Source: Arundinibacter roseus
GTDB taxonomy: Bacteria; Bacteroidota; Bacteroidia; Cytophagales; Spirosomataceae
DNA: 64,000 bases
Assembly (NCBI RefSeq): GCF_004348825.1
Contig: NZ_SMJU01000015.1
Location: forward strand, 22,948 to 86,947
Reading direction: 5' to 3'
In this document: positions 17,382 to 25,789 of the stretch, one piece after another
Position numbering within the stretch: the first letter of the stretch is position 1
Layout of the letters: each line of letters opens with the position of its first letter
The notes under the pieces: model-generated
The model's database searches: none
What the model was told of the DNA's origin: nothing
The model's input: only the letters and a program-made list of their open reading frames with translations
Made by a program: the position numbers and the translations under genes

Positions 17382-18842
17382 ATGAAATCACTCCTTTCAA
17401 TTTTCTGCTCAATCATTTCTATTCTTTTTGTTTCAGGTTGCGTTTCTTCCTTGGAAGAGGATAAAACTCAAATAAATATCTCTTCCCGTGAATATCCTGG
17501 AATGGAGGTATCTTTAAAAATAACACGAGGTTTGCCTCTTAGCCCCAAAGAAATTCATACGACTCTGCTGGATTCCCTGGGGCGTGCAAGAATTGAATTT
17601 TTCCATAAGGATACCCTTCATGCATTATTGGTAGTTGGCGAATATGAATTCTTCACAACCCTATACCTGGAACCCGGGTCATCTATTGATCTTACGATTG
17701 CGAATGGACTTCCTCAGTATGATGGTGATTTGAAAATCATTAATTCATACTATCATAAAATTAATTTAAATGCAATAGAGGGACAGGAATATGTAAACTC
17801 AAATTATGCGAAATATATATCTGCATCTCCTTTAAAACAACAGGTGTATCTGGATAGCCTTGCAATCATTGGCATAGAATTAAAAAAGCAGATCGAAAGA
17901 GACAATTCTATTTCAGACCATTATAGGCAAATGCTAATTGACTATTTTGCCCTTTTTGAAATCACTCAACGCATGGATTTTAATACGAAAGTCGATCTCA
18001 ATAAGATAAACAACGAGGAGAAGATTGTGGTTTTAGACTCAACTTTATCTAATGCATTTGAAAATTTTAGCATACAATCTAAGTATGTAAAGTATCCAAA
18101 TTATTTGTGGTACATGAACATGAGGTTACGACCATTATTATTTAATATTCTGTCCTATCACTACGAGAATGGTATAAAAATGGAAGAGTATGAATACATT
18201 AAAAAAGCGATATTTAAAGATCCAAAATTGAACGATTATCGGGAAATACTACTAGCTATGCTTGTATCGAAAATGTTGCATGATGATGACATAGCTTATG
18301 AGTTGGGTTCAAAGCTTACCAGTTCGTTTCAGAAAGATTATCCCGAATCAAAATACTTAAATGATTTGACTTATATACTTCCTGAACTCTTTCAGTTAAA
18401 AAGCGGGATGCCAATGAAGGACATAGAAATGCATGATCCAAGTGGAAAAGCATTCAATGTTTCCAGCCTTAAAGGGAATCTTGTGTACATTGATGTATGG
18501 GCAACGTGGTGTGGACCATGTTTGGATGAATTGGAATATTCTAAAAAGTTATCGAAAAAATATTCAAATCAATCGGGTTTGAAATTTCTTTACGTATCAA
18601 TAGACGAAGACACAGAGAAATGGAAGAAATTTTTGAAAGAAGAATTACAAATTAAAGGCCTGCACGGTATCCAAAATTCTGAGTTTGTAGCAGATTCAAG
18701 TATGATCACCAATCTGTATAAATTTAGTGGAATTCCCAGATATATTCTGATCGATAAAAATGGAAAAATAATTAATTCAAACGCCAAACGTCCGTCGGAA
18801 TTAGTGACTGGTAATCATTTAGATTCTCTTTTGGCTCTCTAA
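17382..18842 (+). CDS. TlpA-like thioredoxin-fold lipoprotein
   Basis: A 486-residue predicted lipoprotein (signal ending LFVSGC, Cys20). Residues about 30-120 form a beta-rich domain of the DUF4369 kind, the middle is helical and unassigned, and about 340-486 is a TlpA/ResA-type thioredoxin domain with redox motif WATWCGPC (Cys377, Cys380) and the cis-Pro region SGIPRYILIDKNG. It probably reduces or exchanges disulfides outside the cytoplasm. The gene is AT-rich like its upstream neighbour. The N-terminal half differs from classical TlpA, as is common in Bacteroidota paralogues. Confidence 0.82.
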   Translation: MKSLLSIFCSIISILFVSGCVSSLEEDKTQINISSREYPGMEVSLKITRGLPLSPKEIHTTLLDSLGRARIEFFHKDTLHALLVVGEYEFFTTLYLEPGSSIDLTIANGLPQYDGDLKIINSYYHKINLNAIEGQEYVNSNYAKYISASPLKQQVYLDSLAIIGIELKKQIERDNSISDHYRQMLIDYFALFEITQRMDFNTKVDLNKINNEEKIVVLDSTLSNAFENFSIQSKYVKYPNYLWYMNMRLRPLLFNILSYHYENGIKMEEYEYIKKAIFKDPKLNDYREILLAMLVSKMLHDDDIAYELGSKLTSSFQKDYPESKYLNDLTYILPELFQLKSGMPMKDIEMHDPSGKAFNVSSLKGNLVYIDVWATWCGPCLDELEYSKKLSKKYSNQSGLKFLYVSIDEDTEKWKKFLKEELQIKGLHGIQNSEFVADSSMITNLYKFSGIPRYILIDKNGKIINSNAKRPSELVTGNHLDSLLAL

Positions 18843-18870
18843 TTTGGGTAATTTTACTTATGTTGTTTTG

Positions 18871-18905
18871 CTACCGTAGTTGGTGTTTTCTACCAACTAC
18901 GGTAG
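18871..18905 (+). repeat. Intergenic hairpin repeat, copy 4 (perfect)
   Basis: CTACCGTAGTTGGT and ACCAACTACGGTAG are perfect 14-bp arms with a 7-base loop. It lies between the converging tlpA-like and DUF4199 genes. The strongest member of the hairpin family, and it may act as a transcript end in both directions although no T-run follows. Confidence 0.7.
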
Positions 18906-18941
18906 AAGTTTGCCCCAAATTTCTAGTAAAAACGCATTCCA

Positions 18942-19469
18942 TCAGCCAACAGGAACCGTTTTCCTTTTTAGAATCAAAGCACTAATCAGGGAAACAATGA
19001 GGCCAACGGGGAGTATTTCGGCATAGGTGAATAAAATAACAAACAGGGGGTTTTGGTACATGCTTTTGTACGTTTCCATGTCGGCTTTCTGTTTGGCCAA
19101 TTCCGTAGCAGTTGCACCGCTTGTGCCTGCTTCTTTGAGCACATAATCCGTGTAGCGATCCATAAAATCAGGGATAAAAAAATAGTAATCAACAAGCCAG
19201 ATTACTACATAAATTGTAGACGCAACGAGTGTGATGTACAGGCCAATCAGAAAGGCTTTTTTGAAAGAGAGCGTGCCGTCGCTGATAGAATCCCGGTAGT
19301 TTTTTACGCCGACAAAAATAAAGGCAAAAGCCAGAATCATGGAGGCGTAGCCCAGAAAAACGTTTCCCTCAAAATTGTCGCTTTGGTAGCAGGTAGAAAT
19401 GGACCAAACCATAAAAGCGCTCACGAGTAACCCGGCAATTGTCCCAAAAATCAAAATGATTCGTTTCAT
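18942..19469 (-). CDS. DUF4199 membrane protein
   Basis: A 175-residue inner-membrane protein with four predicted helices: an N-terminal GTIAGLLVSAFMVWS, then YASMILAFAFIFVGV, IGLYITLVASTIYVVIW, and a C-terminal ILPVGLIVSLISALIL. The motif VGVKNYRDSISDGTLSFKKAF is typical of DUF4199. Function unknown. The frame is open up to 19538, but the ATG at 19469 (MKRIILIFGT) begins exactly at the hydrophobic segment. It lies downstream of a membrane-linked LuxR regulator, a pairing often seen in Bacteroidota. Confidence 0.8.
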   Translation of the reverse strand: MKRIILIFGTIAGLLVSAFMVWSISTCYQSDNFEGNVFLGYASMILAFAFIFVGVKNYRDSISDGTLSFKKAFLIGLYITLVASTIYVVIWLVDYYFFIPDFMDRYTDYVLKEAGTSGATATELAKQKADMETYKSMYQNPLFVILFTYAEILPVGLIVSLISALILKRKTVPVG

Positions 19470-19594
19470 ACAGTGTAGTGTTTTTTTATTGATAAAACTG
19501 TGGGCAAAAGTGGAAGGAAATCGTCTGAAATGAGTCATACTTTCAGGTGATTTTGTATGAAAAACCTACATTCATACCAAAGAATGACAAGCCG

Positions 19595-20047
19595 CTAAGA
19601 GATGATTCTCAGCCGGCGGGCCTTTTCAATTGCCTGCGTTCGGCGTTTTACGTCCAGTTTTTCAAAGACACGGGACGAGTGGGTTTTGATCGTGTTGAGG
19701 GAGACAAACAAGCGCGCTGCAATTTCCTGATTGCTCAGTCCTTCGGCCATTAAATTGAGTACTTCCAGTTCGCGTTTGCTGAGCGAATGAGTCGTTTCAG
19801 TTTCATGAAAATTTGGTATTGTAGTCGTTGCTTCGGTACGTGCAGAATGCTGTTTTGGTAAGGTTAGTTTCAGAGCCAGCCAAATACCCAAAGCTGTGAA
19901 AAACAACGCCACAACTCCCATGTAAAGCTCCGTGGCGTGATGAATGATTAGCAGACGAAATTCCAGCCATTTTAACACAAAAAGTAAAACTGACAGCAAA
20001 AATGCATACAGTAAGGTGCTTTTATATGTAGCCCAAAAATGTGTCAT
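19595..20047 (-). CDS. Membrane-anchored LuxR-type transcriptional regulator
   Basis: A 150-residue protein with two N-terminal membrane helices (TLLYAFLLSVLLFVLKW and LYMGVVALFFTALGIWLAL), a linker, and a C-terminal LuxR/GerE helix-turn-helix (about 88-150) with LSKRELEVLNLMAEGLSNQEIA and the recognition part SLNTIKTHSSRVFEKL. There is no receiver domain, so the signal is presumably sensed at the membrane. The ATG at 20047 was chosen over upstream codons that would run into the radical SAM gene. The group radical SAM, LuxR, DUF4199 is co-oriented. Confidence 0.82.
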   Translation of the reverse strand: MTHFWATYKSTLLYAFLLSVLLFVLKWLEFRLLIIHHATELYMGVVALFFTALGIWLALKLTLPKQHSARTEATTTIPNFHETETTHSLSKRELEVLNLMAEGLSNQEIAARLFVSLNTIKTHSSRVFEKLDVKRRTQAIEKARRLRIIS

Positions 20048-20093
20048 CGGTTGAAGCCTTCTGTCAATCAATAGTTCAGGAAAACGGCTTTTC

Positions 20094-22295
20094 TCAGACG
20101 ATAAGCAAACCGTGATTCTGCAAGGTTTTCCAGATATCAGAAGTAGCAAATGCTTCAAAACTACCCAAATCGGCGGCATTGTAGGCTGTTTTCATTGTTT
20201 CCAGCGGGAAAATTTCCGAGGTGGACACATGCAGGCGGGGAAGAATTTCTGCCAGCCATGTTCCCAAAGTGACGGACGTATGAATGGCCCATTCGTCCTT
20301 CTTGCTGTAAAAGACGAGCTCGGCCATAGCCTGCGTTTTCTTTCCCTGTTTTTCTTCAAAAAAATCAATGGTTGGCATATTTCCCAACCACACGACCTGC
20401 GCATTTGGCCGTGGGGCAGGCGTGGGTTCGGCGAGCGCTTTCTCTATGTAGTGCGGGGGAATCGACGTGGCCGGAACTTTATGCTCAAACCATTGGGAAA
20501 GCGGAAATTCAAAACACACGCCATGCATGTAATTGAAGAGCGATTTGCGCAAGCCTTCTGCAAACTGATCGTGGTCTGTTCCGAGCGGATCGTCATGAAA
20601 AAGGTCGTTGTCGGCAAAAGCTCCAGCTACCGGGCCGATGCGCTGCACGTCAAACTCGGCGGGTAAAAGACCCACCGGGCTGTGGGCCGTCATGGCAAAG
20701 CGATGCCAAAAGCCCGACTGCACGATGCCAAGTTCAAACAATTGCCGCACCATTTCCAGCGAATCAATCGTTTCCTGCGCGGTTTGAGTAGGAAAACCGT
20801 ACATCAGGTACGCATGAACCATGATGCCGGCCTGTGTGAAAGCATCGGCCACACGCGCCACCTGCGCCACGGTCACGCCTTTTTTCATACGTTCGAGCAG
20901 GCGGTCGGAGGCTACTTCCAGCCCGCCTGATACGGCAATACAGCCGGAGGCTTTGAGCAAAAGGCATAAGTCGGGCGTAAAGTTTTTTTCAAACCGAATG
21001 TTGGTCCACCAAACCACCGTCAGCCGCCGCCGCAGTATTTCCAGTGCCACGTCACGCATGAGCGCGGGCGGCGCGGCTTCATCGACAAAATGAAAACCAT
21101 TCTGCCCCGTTTGCTGAATGATTTCTTCAATCCGATCACAAATCAACGCCGCTGTCACGGGTTCGTAGCGCTTGATGTAGTCCAGCGAAATGTCACAAAA
21201 CGAACATTTTCCCCAATAGCAACCGTGGGCGAGCGTGAGCTTGTTCCAGCGGCCGTCGCTCCACAACCGATGCATCGGATTCACGATTTCAATCACCGAA
21301 AGGTAGTCGTGTAGCCGGAGTTCGCGGTAGTCGGGCGTTCCTACATCACGTTGAGCGACGTCGCGTTCTTTGGCGCCGTTAATATATACAACCTCCCCAT
21401 TTACAAGGCAATAGGTACGTTTCAACTGACTACGTTCCCGGGTACCCCGCAGGTAGTCGAGTAGCGAAAGCAGCGGAGCTTCGCCGTCGTCCAGGCAGAT
21501 ATAATCGAGAAATTCAAAAACCCGTGGGTCTTTCAGGCTCCGAAGTTCGGTATTGGCAAAACCGCCGCCCATCACCACTGCAATATGCGGATAGTGTTTT
21601 TTTATAAATTGCCCGCATTTCAGAGCTCCGTACAAATTTCCCGGAAAAGGCACCGAAAGTCCCACCAATGTAGGTTCCAAATGCCTGATTTTTTCATCCA
21701 GAATATCCAATAAATACCGTGAAAGCAGAGTTTCGGGCGCATGAAGTTCCTGATACAATTCGTCAAAATGTGTGGCGGTGCGGCCCAACCGCTCGGCGTA
21801 GCGGCTAAACCCAAAATGCGGATCGACAGCCTCCTGAATTAAATCGCCGATGTCTTCGAGATACAACGTACACAAATGCCGTGCTTTATCATGAATACCC
21901 ATCGTTCCAAACGCCCAATCCAGTTCTTCGAGTGTCTGAAAACGGGCGGCTTCGGGCAAATAGCTGCGGTCGCAAATGCTGTGCGCAAGCGTTGGATTTC
22001 TATTTTGTAAAAATGAAATAACCGGGTCAATCGTCCTAATGTACTCTTCTTTCAAACTATAAATCCGAAAGCTATTGTCCGAAAGCTCACAGTCCGACGC
22101 TTCCAGTTCCTCAAAAAGCTGCTGTAAACCAGCCTTTGAAAATAGCCGCAGGATGACTTCAATGCCAAGATCTGCCTGATGCGATGCAATACCAACCGTA
22201 TTCAAAAAACCTTTCAGGTAAGCCGTAGCCGGGTAGGGCGTGTTGAGCTGGGTGAAAGGCGGCGTAATGAACAGGGAAACAAGGGGCTTGGTCAT
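20094..22295 (-). CDS. B12-binding-type radical SAM protein
   Basis: A 733-residue enzyme with an N-terminal Rossmann-like region (about 1-300) of the cobalamin-binding type, including VGLSVPFPGNLYGALKC and VVMGGGFAN but no DxHxxG motif, so base-off B12 binding is not assured. The radical SAM core follows, with cluster cysteines 359, 364 and 367 (CYWGKCSFC), giving CX4CX2C instead of the usual CX3CX2C. Later motifs are SGGLEVASDRLLERMKKG and VHAYLMYGFPTQT. The C-terminal 180 residues are not recognised. Substrate unknown; neighbours give no pathway. Confidence 0.82.
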   Translation of the reverse strand: MTKPLVSLFITPPFTQLNTPYPATAYLKGFLNTVGIASHQADLGIEVILRLFSKAGLQQLFEELEASDCELSDNSFRIYSLKEEYIRTIDPVISFLQNRNPTLAHSICDRSYLPEAARFQTLEELDWAFGTMGIHDKARHLCTLYLEDIGDLIQEAVDPHFGFSRYAERLGRTATHFDELYQELHAPETLLSRYLLDILDEKIRHLEPTLVGLSVPFPGNLYGALKCGQFIKKHYPHIAVVMGGGFANTELRSLKDPRVFEFLDYICLDDGEAPLLSLLDYLRGTRERSQLKRTYCLVNGEVVYINGAKERDVAQRDVGTPDYRELRLHDYLSVIEIVNPMHRLWSDGRWNKLTLAHGCYWGKCSFCDISLDYIKRYEPVTAALICDRIEEIIQQTGQNGFHFVDEAAPPALMRDVALEILRRRLTVVWWTNIRFEKNFTPDLCLLLKASGCIAVSGGLEVASDRLLERMKKGVTVAQVARVADAFTQAGIMVHAYLMYGFPTQTAQETIDSLEMVRQLFELGIVQSGFWHRFAMTAHSPVGLLPAEFDVQRIGPVAGAFADNDLFHDDPLGTDHDQFAEGLRKSLFNYMHGVCFEFPLSQWFEHKVPATSIPPHYIEKALAEPTPAPRPNAQVVWLGNMPTIDFFEEKQGKKTQAMAELVFYSKKDEWAIHTSVTLGTWLAEILPRLHVSTSEIFPLETMKTAYNAADLGSFEAFATSDIWKTLQNHGLLIV

Positions 22296-22316
22296 GAAAA
22301 AGTAAGTTTATTCACG

Positions 22317-22324
22317 CAAAGGTA
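22317..22324 (-). promoter_or_regulatory. -7 box for the radical SAM gene
   Basis: CAAAGGTA reads TACCTTTG on the minus strand, a full TAnnTTTG match, ending 21 bases before the ATG at 22295. Confidence 0.5.
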
Positions 22325-22438
22325 CGAGGCCGCACCCTGCAATATTTCTTCTTTACAAAGAGATTTTGATTTAATTGGTTCATAAAATCATAACGAAGGC
22401 TTTGTACACACGTCCTTGCATTTGGCCGACAGGGGGTT

Positions 22439-22446
22439 TATATTTG
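22439..22446 (+). promoter_or_regulatory. Strong -7 box upstream of a candidate RNA
   Basis: TATATTTG matches TAnnTTTG, with a TTTG at 22421-22424 fourteen bases upstream. The short spacing is like that of the ffs promoter at 34856. It lies 260 bases before the next gene, so it is unlikely to serve only that gene. Confidence 0.45.
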
Positions 22447-22615
22447 TGTAAATCAACAGTTCAGACTTCTAGTTGAACCCCTTGCTCAACATACAGCGGG
22501 CCCGATTTGCCTTTCTGCGCAGCATGTCTTCCCATGTGCCGGGCATGTAGCGCCTTAGTTTTCCACTTCTTTTTCTTAGTGCGTGTTTCCGTGGTTTTGT
22601 CTTTTTAAGATATAA
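22447..22615 (+). ncRNA. Candidate structured RNA (possibly 6S-like)
   Basis: This stretch of the 410-base gap 22296-22705 is not coding but has several stems: GTTGA/TCAAC around ACCCCTTGC near 22472-22490, GCCCG (from 22500) with CGGGC near 22540, flanked by TACA/TGTA, and an inner CATG/CATG hairpin. It starts just after a consensus -7 box and ends near GTCTTTTTAAG. Size and position suit a stable small RNA. I suspect the Bacteroidota 6S (6S-Flavo) family from overall look, but cannot confirm this. Confidence 0.38.
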
Positions 22616-22705
22616 ACCTGGCTTGTGCGTATACTTATTTTTTAATTGTTTAATGAGGCATTTGCTTCGTTTAATCCATATATTTTTCTAATTCGGCAAT
22701 TCCCT

Positions 22706-23782
22706 ATGAAAACTAACGAAATAAAGAAAATCCTGGTCATTGGCATGGGTAAAGTAGGTTCTTTGGTAGGAACTCTGCTCAGCAACCGCTTTGAAGTTGT
22801 CGGCCTCGACAAAGCTGCTCCGGCCGTAGAACTGCCTTTTCTATGTAAAAAAGCGGATGTTACTAATCACGCCGATTTAAAAACTCATCTGACGGGCTTT
22901 GACGCAGTGGTGTCCTGCATGCCTTATAATTTGAACTTACCTATTGCCCAAACGGCCTATGAGTTGGGCATACATTACTTTGACCTTACCGAGGACGTCC
23001 CCACGACGGTTGCGATTCGTGAAATGGCGAAAGATAGTCGGGGCGTAATGGCTCCGCAATGTGGACTGGCACCGGGATTTATCGGGATTGTCGGGGCCGA
23101 TCTGGCGAAGAACTTTACCCGCCTACGCGATATTGAACTGCGGGTGGGTGCCTTGCCACGCTATCCAAACGGCCTGTTGGGCTACTCGTTTACCTGGTCC
23201 CCGGCGGGCGTCATTAATGAATACATCAACGATGCCGAGGTTATTCATAACGGAGTACGTAAAACGGTTTCTTCGCTTGATGGCATTGAGGTGATCAATA
23301 TTGAAGGACAGGAATTTGAAGCGTTTACTACTTCCGGCGGCCTGGGCACGATGTGCGAAACCTATGATGGACGAGTTGATACGCTCAACTACAAGACGAT
23401 ACGCTACCCCGGTCATGCCAAACTGATGCGTTTTATGCTTTATGAATTAATCCTGAAAAATGATCGGGAGCTAATCGAACGCATTCTGACGGAGGCAAAA
23501 CCTCCGGTACAGGAAGATGTGGTGTACGTATATGCCGTAGTTGAAGGCTGGAAAGGAGAAATACTGGAACGTGAAGAGTTTTACCGGGCCTATCATCCGA
23601 TTACTATCGACGGTCAGCATTGGCGGGCTATCTCCTGGACGACCGCTGCGTCAATTGCCGCAGTGGTCGAAATGGTAGCGGATGGGACGCTGCCACAAAA
23701 AGGGTTTGTCCGGCAGGAAGACATTGCGCTTGATGCTTTTCTGAACACGACAAATGGAGCGTTCTTTGACGAGACTGTGTAG
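22706..23782 (+). CDS. Saccharopine dehydrogenase-family protein (lysine catabolism)
   Basis: A 358-residue NAD(P)-binding oxidoreductase. The N-terminus ILVIGMGKVGSLVGTLL is a GxGxxG Rossmann motif, followed by the family features DAVVSCMPYNLNLPIAQ, HYFDLTED and APQCGLAPGFIGIV, and a C-terminal domain (GGLGTMCETYDGRV). It resembles glutamate-forming saccharopine dehydrogenases and also L-lysine 6-dehydrogenases; both yield alpha-aminoadipate semialdehyde. The frame is open to 22646, but the ATG at 22706 (MKTNEIKKILVIG) fits the family. The aldehyde dehydrogenase 83 bases downstream would take the next step. Confidence 0.83.
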   Translation: MKTNEIKKILVIGMGKVGSLVGTLLSNRFEVVGLDKAAPAVELPFLCKKADVTNHADLKTHLTGFDAVVSCMPYNLNLPIAQTAYELGIHYFDLTEDVPTTVAIREMAKDSRGVMAPQCGLAPGFIGIVGADLAKNFTRLRDIELRVGALPRYPNGLLGYSFTWSPAGVINEYINDAEVIHNGVRKTVSSLDGIEVINIEGQEFEAFTTSGGLGTMCETYDGRVDTLNYKTIRYPGHAKLMRFMLYELILKNDRELIERILTEAKPPVQEDVVYVYAVVEGWKGEILEREEFYRAYHPITIDGQHWRAISWTTAASIAAVVEMVADGTLPQKGFVRQEDIALDAFLNTTNGAFFDETV

Positions 23783-23865
23783 TTTTTTTAAAATTTATTC
23801 AAGATTATATTTATTTAAAATACTGGTAATTAATAGATTATTGGTAAAACCCATTTATTCAAAAC

Positions 23866-25392
23866 ATGCAAACGTTCTTACAAAAGCTTTCTATAAAACC
23901 TAAAAATGCTGGTGTTAGTACCGGTCAGCAGCAGTGGACTAGTACCGGCGAGGAGATCGAATCTTTTTCTCCGGTGGATGGAAAATCTATTGGCACTACC
24001 ACAGAAACTACCCGCAAAGATTATGATCAGGTACTCGAAACCGCCCGGCTTGCCTTTCGGGAATGGCGGCTTGTGCCCGCACCCCGACGGGGCGAAATTG
24101 TCCGGCAGATTGGCGATGCGCTCCGGGAAGGCAAACAGGAATTGGGCCAACTGGTCAGTTACGAAATGGGCAAAAGCCTGCCCGAAGGGCTGGGTGAAGT
24201 TCAGGAAATGATCGACATCTGTGATTTTGCGGTGGGACTGTCCCGGCAGCTGTACGGCCTGACGATGCACAGCGAGCGCCCGGCGCATCGCATGTACGAG
24301 CAGTGGCATCCGCTTGGAGTCGTTGGCATTATTTCGGCCTTTAATTTTCCGGTAGCAGTTTGGTCCTGGAACGCGATGATTGCCTGGGTGTGCGGCGATG
24401 TGTGCGTGTGGAAACCTTCCGAAAAAACTCCTCTGACGGGTATTGCCTGTCAGCAACTGATACAAGCGGTTTTTGCCAGGAACGAGGTACCCGAAGGCGT
24501 TTCCTGCCTGATTAGCGGCGGGCGCAGCGTGGGAGAATGGATGGCAAACGACCCTCGCGTTGATCTGCTATCGGCAACGGGAAGTACCCGCATGGGCAAA
24601 GCCGTGGCCGAAGCCGTTGGGCGCCGATTGGGACGCAGTCTTCTTGAATTAGGAGGAAACAACGCTATTATCATAACACCGGAAGCCGATTTGGCCGTTG
24701 CCATTCCGGCCATAGTTTTTGGTGCCGTAGGTACTGCCGGACAACGCTGCACAAGTACCCGCCGACTGATTGTCCACACCGCAATGTATGATGAAATGAA
24801 GGAGCGACTGCAAAAAGCCTATGCTCAGCTCCGAATTGGCAATCCGCTCGAAACTGGCGTACACGTGGGGCCACTCATTGATCAGGATGCTGTGGGCGGT
24901 TATCTGGCAAGCGTAGAAGCGATTCGTAAGCAGGGAGGTAGTTTTGTAGTAGAGCCGGAGGTGCTTTCAGGAGCGGACTATGAGTCAGGCTGTTATGTGC
25001 GGCCTTGCATTGCCGAAGCCGAAAATCAGTGGGAGATCGTGCAGCGCGAAACCTTTGCACCGATTTTATACCTGATCCGCTACGAAACGCTGGAAGAAGC
25101 TATTGACCTTCAAAATGGCGTTCCACAAGGACTTTCTTCGGCTATTTTTACCTTAAACATGCGCGAGGCCGAGCAATTTTTATCGGCGGCGGGCAGCGAT
25201 TGCGGCATTGCGAATGTGAACATCGGTACTTCCGGCGCCGAAATCGGAGGCGCTTTTGGTGGCGAAAAAGAAACCGGCGGAGGGCGCGAGTCTGGCTCCG
25301 ATGCCTGGAAAGCCTACATGCGTCGCCAAACCAACACGCTCAACTATGGCCGAACGCTACCGCTGGCGCAGGGCATTACATTTGATATTTAG
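23866..25392 (+). CDS. amaB: Alpha-aminoadipate semialdehyde dehydrogenase (ALDH7 family)
   Basis: A 508-residue NAD-dependent aldehyde dehydrogenase. Nucleophile Cys295 lies in GTAGQRCTSTRR and the general base Glu261 in LELGGNNAIII. The long ALDH7 signatures FNFPVAVWSWNAMIAW, SGAEIGGAFGGEKETGGG and SGSDAWKAYMRRQTN closely match human antiquitin (ALDH7A1), which oxidises alpha-aminoadipate semialdehyde to 2-aminoadipate. Beside a saccharopine/lysine dehydrogenase this points to lysine degradation. The symbol follows the Pseudomonas enzyme and is by family only. Confidence 0.9.
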   Translation: MQTFLQKLSIKPKNAGVSTGQQQWTSTGEEIESFSPVDGKSIGTTTETTRKDYDQVLETARLAFREWRLVPAPRRGEIVRQIGDALREGKQELGQLVSYEMGKSLPEGLGEVQEMIDICDFAVGLSRQLYGLTMHSERPAHRMYEQWHPLGVVGIISAFNFPVAVWSWNAMIAWVCGDVCVWKPSEKTPLTGIACQQLIQAVFARNEVPEGVSCLISGGRSVGEWMANDPRVDLLSATGSTRMGKAVAEAVGRRLGRSLLELGGNNAIIITPEADLAVAIPAIVFGAVGTAGQRCTSTRRLIVHTAMYDEMKERLQKAYAQLRIGNPLETGVHVGPLIDQDAVGGYLASVEAIRKQGGSFVVEPEVLSGADYESGCYVRPCIAEAENQWEIVQRETFAPILYLIRYETLEEAIDLQNGVPQGLSSAIFTLNMREAEQFLSAAGSDCGIANVNIGTSGAEIGGAFGGEKETGGGRESGSDAWKAYMRRQTNTLNYGRTLPLAQGITFDI

Positions 25393-25413
25393 GCAAGCCA
25401 TTTTCCTTTAAAG

Positions 25414-25489
25414 CGTATCCGGGTAGCAAAAACGCAGGTATATTTCTTATTTTTGCAGTAGTTAAAAAAAATTGACTACACCGGATACG
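25414..25489. promoter_or_regulatory. Inverted repeat around the pqqD-like promoter
   Basis: CGTATCCGG-GTAG at 25414-25426 is mirrored by CTAC-ACCGGATACG at 25476-25489. Between them is a -7 box, TATTTTTG, at 25448-25455. Arms this long flanking a promoter suggest an operator pair or loop regulating the following RiPP-like operon, which starts at 25505. No precursor ORF is visible here. Confidence 0.45.
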
Positions 25490-25504
25490 TAATCTTTATT
25501 ACAT

Positions 25505-25789
25505 ATGAATAGCGAAGCCAAACAAACGCAGTACAGGTTAACCTCCGATCAGGTATCGTCTAATCTGGGGGGTGAAGTAGTGATTCTGAATCATGACAAA
25601 GGGGTTTACTATGGATTGGGAGAGGTAGGTGCGCTCGTGTGGAGTGCCCTGGAAAATACCTCACATTCGTTTGAGGAGTTGTGCACCCTGGTAATGGCTG
25701 AATATGAGGTAGATCAGGAAACCTGTGAGGCTGATATGGAAGCTCTACTTGCTGAGCTTATGGAAGAAAAACTAATTGAAGTCGTTTAA
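25505..25789 (+). CDS. PqqD-family peptide chaperone (RiPP recognition element)
   Basis: A 94-residue PqqD/lasso B1-type protein: three beta strands (GGEVVILNHDKGVYYGLGEVG) followed by three helices with the FEELCTLVMAEYEVD and CEADMEALLAELMEEKLI pattern. This fold binds leader peptides of ribosomally made peptides and hands them to modifying enzymes. It opens a co-directional run of five genes (25505-29423) in the order seen in tailored lasso-peptide clusters, and its 3' end overlaps the B2 gene. ATG at 25505. Confidence 0.88.
   Translation: MNSEAKQTQYRLTSDQVSSNLGGEVVILNHDKGVYYGLGEVGALVWSALENTSHSFEELCTLVMAEYEVDQETCEADMEALLAELMEEKLIEVV

Noticed and set aside
14687..18905. Insertion sequence or transposon ends
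   Set aside because: The hairpins recur singly between genes, without transposase, target duplications or a common orientation that would define an element.
22447..22615. Small protein gene in the gap before the saccharopine dehydrogenase-like gene
   Set aside because: Only very short frames are present, with no family likeness; the base pairing is the more striking signal.
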